This document shows, in pieces, positions 61,549 to 64,000 of a DNA stretch of 64,000 nt. The position numbers and the translations under genes are program-made. Below the pieces are notes generated by a model. It saw only the letters and a program-made list of their open reading frames with translations. It had not been told where the DNA came from and ran no database searches. Position 1 is the first letter of the stretch; each line of letters starts with the position of its first letter. The DNA is from Fumia sp045615345. GTDB lineage: Bacteria > Bacillota > Clostridia > Oscillospirales > Ruminococcaceae. The stretch is from the NCBI GenBank assembly GCA_045615345.1, contig JAZLER010000011.1, positions 69,017 to 133,016 on the forward strand, in the 5' to 3' direction.

Positions 61549-63108
61549 TCACTCACTTTCAGTAGTGGTATAATCTTTAAGATCGCTATATCCATATTTA
61601 TAAGTGCCATATTTGCCATATTTACCATAACCATATTTACCATAACCATATTTACCGTATTTACCATAACCATATCTGCCATATCTGCCATAGGAGTAGT
61701 ATTTGTTGTAACGGTTATAATATCTGCCGTATCTGTTATAACGACCGTACTGTTCAACCTTAAAGTCGATATTACTGATAATAGTACCGAGAATTTTAGC
61801 TTCAATCTGTTCCAGAGCAGAAACAGCAGCTTTAGTTTCATTGATATCAGAATAACCGGCTCTTAAAACAAAGATATATCCGTCTACTTTTTCAGATAAA
61901 ACCGTAGAGTCAGTAACAACATTAACGGGAGGAGAGTCGATAATTACAAAATCATATCCAAGCTCTTCAATCTGTTTAAAGAGTATATCGGTTCTGGGAG
62001 AAGCTAAAAGCTCAGCAGCAGAAGATGTAGCCTGACCCGAGCAAACAATATCAACTTTTGTTTCATCATCTTTAACGATAGACAAAGAAGAAGAAATACC
62101 TGCCAGAAATTCAGACAAACCATCATGTTTTGCAAGTCCCATATATTTTGAAATCTTAGGACGGCGCATATCGGCATCGACAAGTAAAACTTTCTTGTCA
62201 GCCTGAGCAAGCATAATTGCAACATTTATAGCAGTTGTAGATTTACCTTCACCGGAAACCGCACTGGTAATAACAATCTTTTTACAAGCACTTTCAAAAG
62301 GAAGATAGAAAATACTGGTTCTTGCCTTTCTGTAAGCTTCGGAAACGGGGAAAGAAGTTTTCTTATTAATAATATATTTTCTCGAAATCTCATTAGGAGG
62401 AAGAGCCTTTTTATTAATTTTTCTGTCTTCAGAATCAGTCTGTTCCGGAATAGCACCCAAAATAGGAATATTGAATTCACTGATAACTTCTTTTCTTCCG
62501 TAAATAGTAGCATCCATAGCGTTACACAAAAGAATGTAAACAGAGGAAAGTGCAAAGCCCAAGAGGAAGCCAACAAGTGAATAAGTAACAATCGGCCATG
62601 AGTATTCTTTTTCAGCAGGAAGCTGTGCAGGTTCGATAAGTTCAACCGCACCCGCTTTTACTACACGGATAATCTCGTCAGGTACAATTTCAATAATAGT
62701 GTTTACAACATCCGTAGCAAGCTGACGATCCGTACTTGTTGCTGAAATGTAAAATGCCTCTGTTTCGTTTAATGAGTTACCATGTATCATTGAACCCACC
62801 CATTTTGCGGTAAGCCCGGGATATTTACTGTTCAATGCATCAGCAACCGCCTGGAGAACCGGGTCAGACTTAACAATAATAAGGTAAGTATCAACAAGCT
62901 GTTTGGAAACTGCTAAGTCACTTGAAGAAATATTGGTTCCTTCTGCTTTCTCGATATAAACATACAACTTTGCAGTTGCAGTATATTCAGGGCTGACTAA
63001 AAAGTAGGTAGCCGTAAAGAACAGCGATGCACCTAATGCGGAAGCCACGATAATAATCCAAATACTATGTAATAATGTTAAAAATACGTCCTTAACACTT
63101 AATCTCAT
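61549..63108 (-). CDS. Capsule BY-kinase (CpsC-CpsD/Wzc-like) with Tyr-rich tail
   Basis: 519 residues. Wzz-type co-polymerase part with two membrane segments (about 15-35 and about 175-197), then a BY-kinase domain: Walker A SAVSGEGKSTTAINVA, Walker A' LLVDADMRRP, Walker B YDFVIIDSPPV. The last 60 residues are a Tyr/Gly/Lys/Arg-rich tail of YGRY/YGKY-type repeats, much longer than the usual 4-8 tyrosine cluster. Tyrosines there are the likely autophosphorylation sites. CpsC and CpsD activities are combined in one protein, as in Wzc of other bacteria. GGAGG sits 6 bases before the ATG. Confidence 0.9.
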   Translation of the reverse strand: MRLSVKDVFLTLLHSIWIIIVASALGASLFFTATYFLVSPEYTATAKLYVYIEKAEGTNISSSDLAVSKQLVDTYLIIVKSDPVLQAVADALNSKYPGLTAKWVGSMIHGNSLNETEAFYISATSTDRQLATDVVNTIIEIVPDEIIRVVKAGAVELIEPAQLPAEKEYSWPIVTYSLVGFLLGFALSSVYILLCNAMDATIYGRKEVISEFNIPILGAIPEQTDSEDRKINKKALPPNEISRKYIINKKTSFPVSEAYRKARTSIFYLPFESACKKIVITSAVSGEGKSTTAINVAIMLAQADKKVLLVDADMRRPKISKYMGLAKHDGLSEFLAGISSSLSIVKDDETKVDIVCSGQATSSAAELLASPRTDILFKQIEELGYDFVIIDSPPVNVVTDSTVLSEKVDGYIFVLRAGYSDINETKAAVSALEQIEAKILGTIISNIDFKVEQYGRYNRYGRYYNRYNKYYSYGRYGRYGYGKYGKYGYGKYGYGKYGKYGTYKYGYSDLKDYTTTESE

Positions 63109-63170
63109 ACTAATCCTCCAAATATTACTTTCCTCTAAAATTAATGATCATTTTAATGGTCATTGACAGA

Positions 63171-63240
63171 TGACCTCAAATTATATGCCGGAACCCCGGC
63201 ACATAATTTGAGGTCACCTGCCGAACCACGGTACGGCAGG
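63171..63240. promoter_or_regulatory. Hairpin cluster between the surface protein and capsule operon
   Basis: Stem TGACCTCAAATTAT / ATAATTTGAGGTCA (63171-63216) with an inner GCCGG/CCGGC, then CCTGCCG/CGGCAGG (63217-63240). No T-run follows on the reverse strand, so it looks less like a terminator than like an RNA-stabilising or attenuating element between the two leftward genes. Confidence 0.6.
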
Positions 63241-63259
63241 TGGCCTGAATACAGTCAGA

Positions 63260-64000
63260 TTATGCTACTGTGAAAGTCATATAGCTGGATTTCCATGCAC
63301 CGATTGCATTCTGATATTTAACGAATGCAACAAAGTTACCTACTGACTTATAAGTTCTGGATGTGAAGTTAGTGTAAACAACATAACCGGAAGCGCTGTT
63401 GAGTTTCTTGTATTCACTACCCTTTTCTACGAATTCGTTCCAGCCGTCTTTGCCTACTTCGAATTCCTGATCGCCAATGTATGCTGCACCTACTCTTACA
63501 TTAGTTGCATCATTCTTAACGAGTGTGAGTGTATTGTTTTCGAATACGAGCTCAGGAGCGTTAAATTCAGGTTCTACAACTGTGAATGTATAGTAATCTG
63601 CATGTGTTACACCATCAGCGTCTGTGTACTTAACGAATGCAACAAAGTTACCGGGCATGCTGTATACCTTTGTGGGGCAATTATCAACATATACTACGTA
63701 ACCTGCAGTGCTATTGAATTTTTCGTATGCTTTACCATATTCAACAAACTGTGCCCATCCGTCTGTACCTACTGTGAATGTCTTGTCACCGATGTAAGCA
63801 ACACCGATTCTGTAGGATTCAGCATCATTAGCTGTGAGAGCCAATGTATTGGTTTCTGTGTTGAATTCAAGTACAGGTGCTGTGTAAGGAGTAGCTGTTA
63901 CTGTAAATGTGTAGTAATCAGCGCGTGTCTTTCCTTTATCATCTGTATACTTAACGAATGCTACGAAGTTACCTTCAGATTTAAATCTTCTGGATTCAAA
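63260..64000 (-). CDS. Repeat-built protein, partial (runs off right edge)
   Basis: The frame is open to the right edge, so the N-terminus is outside the window. At least two and a half copies of a roughly 95-residue unit are visible, each with an RVGAAYIGD/RIGVAYIGD strand, DGWxxFVExGxxYxxxNSxxGYVVY, NFVAFVKY and YTFTV. Such tandem beta domains are typical of secreted or cell-wall proteins. The internal Met near 63844 is not the true start. It lies directly upstream of the capsule operon, separated only by the hairpin cluster. Confidence 0.75.
   Translation of the reverse strand, partial: FESRRFKSEGNFVAFVKYTDDKGKTRADYYTFTVTATPYTAPVLEFNTETNTLALTANDAESYRIGVAYIGDKTFTVGTDGWAQFVEYGKAYEKFNSTAGYVVYVDNCPTKVYSMPGNFVAFVKYTDADGVTHADYYTFTVVEPEFNAPELVFENNTLTLVKNDATNVRVGAAYIGDQEFEVGKDGWNEFVEKGSEYKKLNSASGYVVYTNFTSRTYKSVGNFVAFVKYQNAIGAWKSSYMTFTVA

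Overview
The window looks like chromosomal DNA of an AT-rich gut-type Clostridia (Bacillota; perhaps Oscillospirales). The signs are strong Shine-Dalgarno sites, TTGNNN/TATAAT promoters, AgrC/AgrA-like and SpoIIE/STAS/RsbW-type regulators, FucO-type alcohol dehydrogenase, and a Wzy-type capsule locus with a CpsB-type phosphatase and a BY-kinase. This is inference from gene content; no rRNA or complete tRNA is present.

Two halves are visible. Positions 1-37.7 kb are accessory DNA dominated by antiviral and selfish modules. In order they are: a partial helicase-like gene; an orphan MazF-type toxin; a tightly coupled four-gene cassette ending in a HEPN protein (2.3-4.95 kb); a long reverse-strand gene train (4.97-22.1 kb) encoding a SNF2-type helicase, a PLD-fold protein, DUF6361, Nudix, a DUF2075 helicase/nuclease, a giant protein with RNA-polymerase alpha-CTD-like and sigma-4-like parts, DUF6339, an unknown protein and a GHKL ATPase; a cytosine methyltransferase with a convergent restriction-enzyme-like gene (22.4-24.8 kb); a complete His-Xaa-Ser (Hxs) radical-SAM operon with an unexpected prepilin-peptidase-like protein (25.2-31.8 kb); a PIN/ImmA toxin-antitoxin-like pair; and a retron encoding a reverse transcriptase fused to a TOPRIM domain, with a recognisable ncRNA, promoter and a1/a2 pairing (34.6-36.5 kb). 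The block ends at a tRNA-Leu-like 3' fragment (about 37.68 kb), a plausible attachment-site scar.

Positions 37.7-64 kb look like host chromosome: a 5'-nucleotidase, a solute-binding lipoprotein, and a PP2C/RsbW/STAS signalling module next to an unusual amino-acid ABC transporter in which three solute-binding repeats are fused to the permease and the ATPase has an extra C-terminal domain. These are followed by a nucleoside phosphorylase, an AgrC/AgrA-like two-component pair and a FucO-type dehydrogenase. After them comes a capsule/exopolysaccharide locus (pyruvyl transferase, flippase, four glycosyltransferases, polymerase, PHP phosphatase, BY-kinase with a tyrosine-rich tail). The window ends inside a repeat-built protein.

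A roughly 200-bp dispersed repeat occurs at 37.5 kb and 51.1 kb, and a GC-rich palindromic repeat lies at 40.4 kb. The most interesting items are the Hxs operon with its A24 peptidase, the retron with its ncRNA, the GHKL/sigma-like gene train, and the uncharacterised HEPN/membrane cassette.
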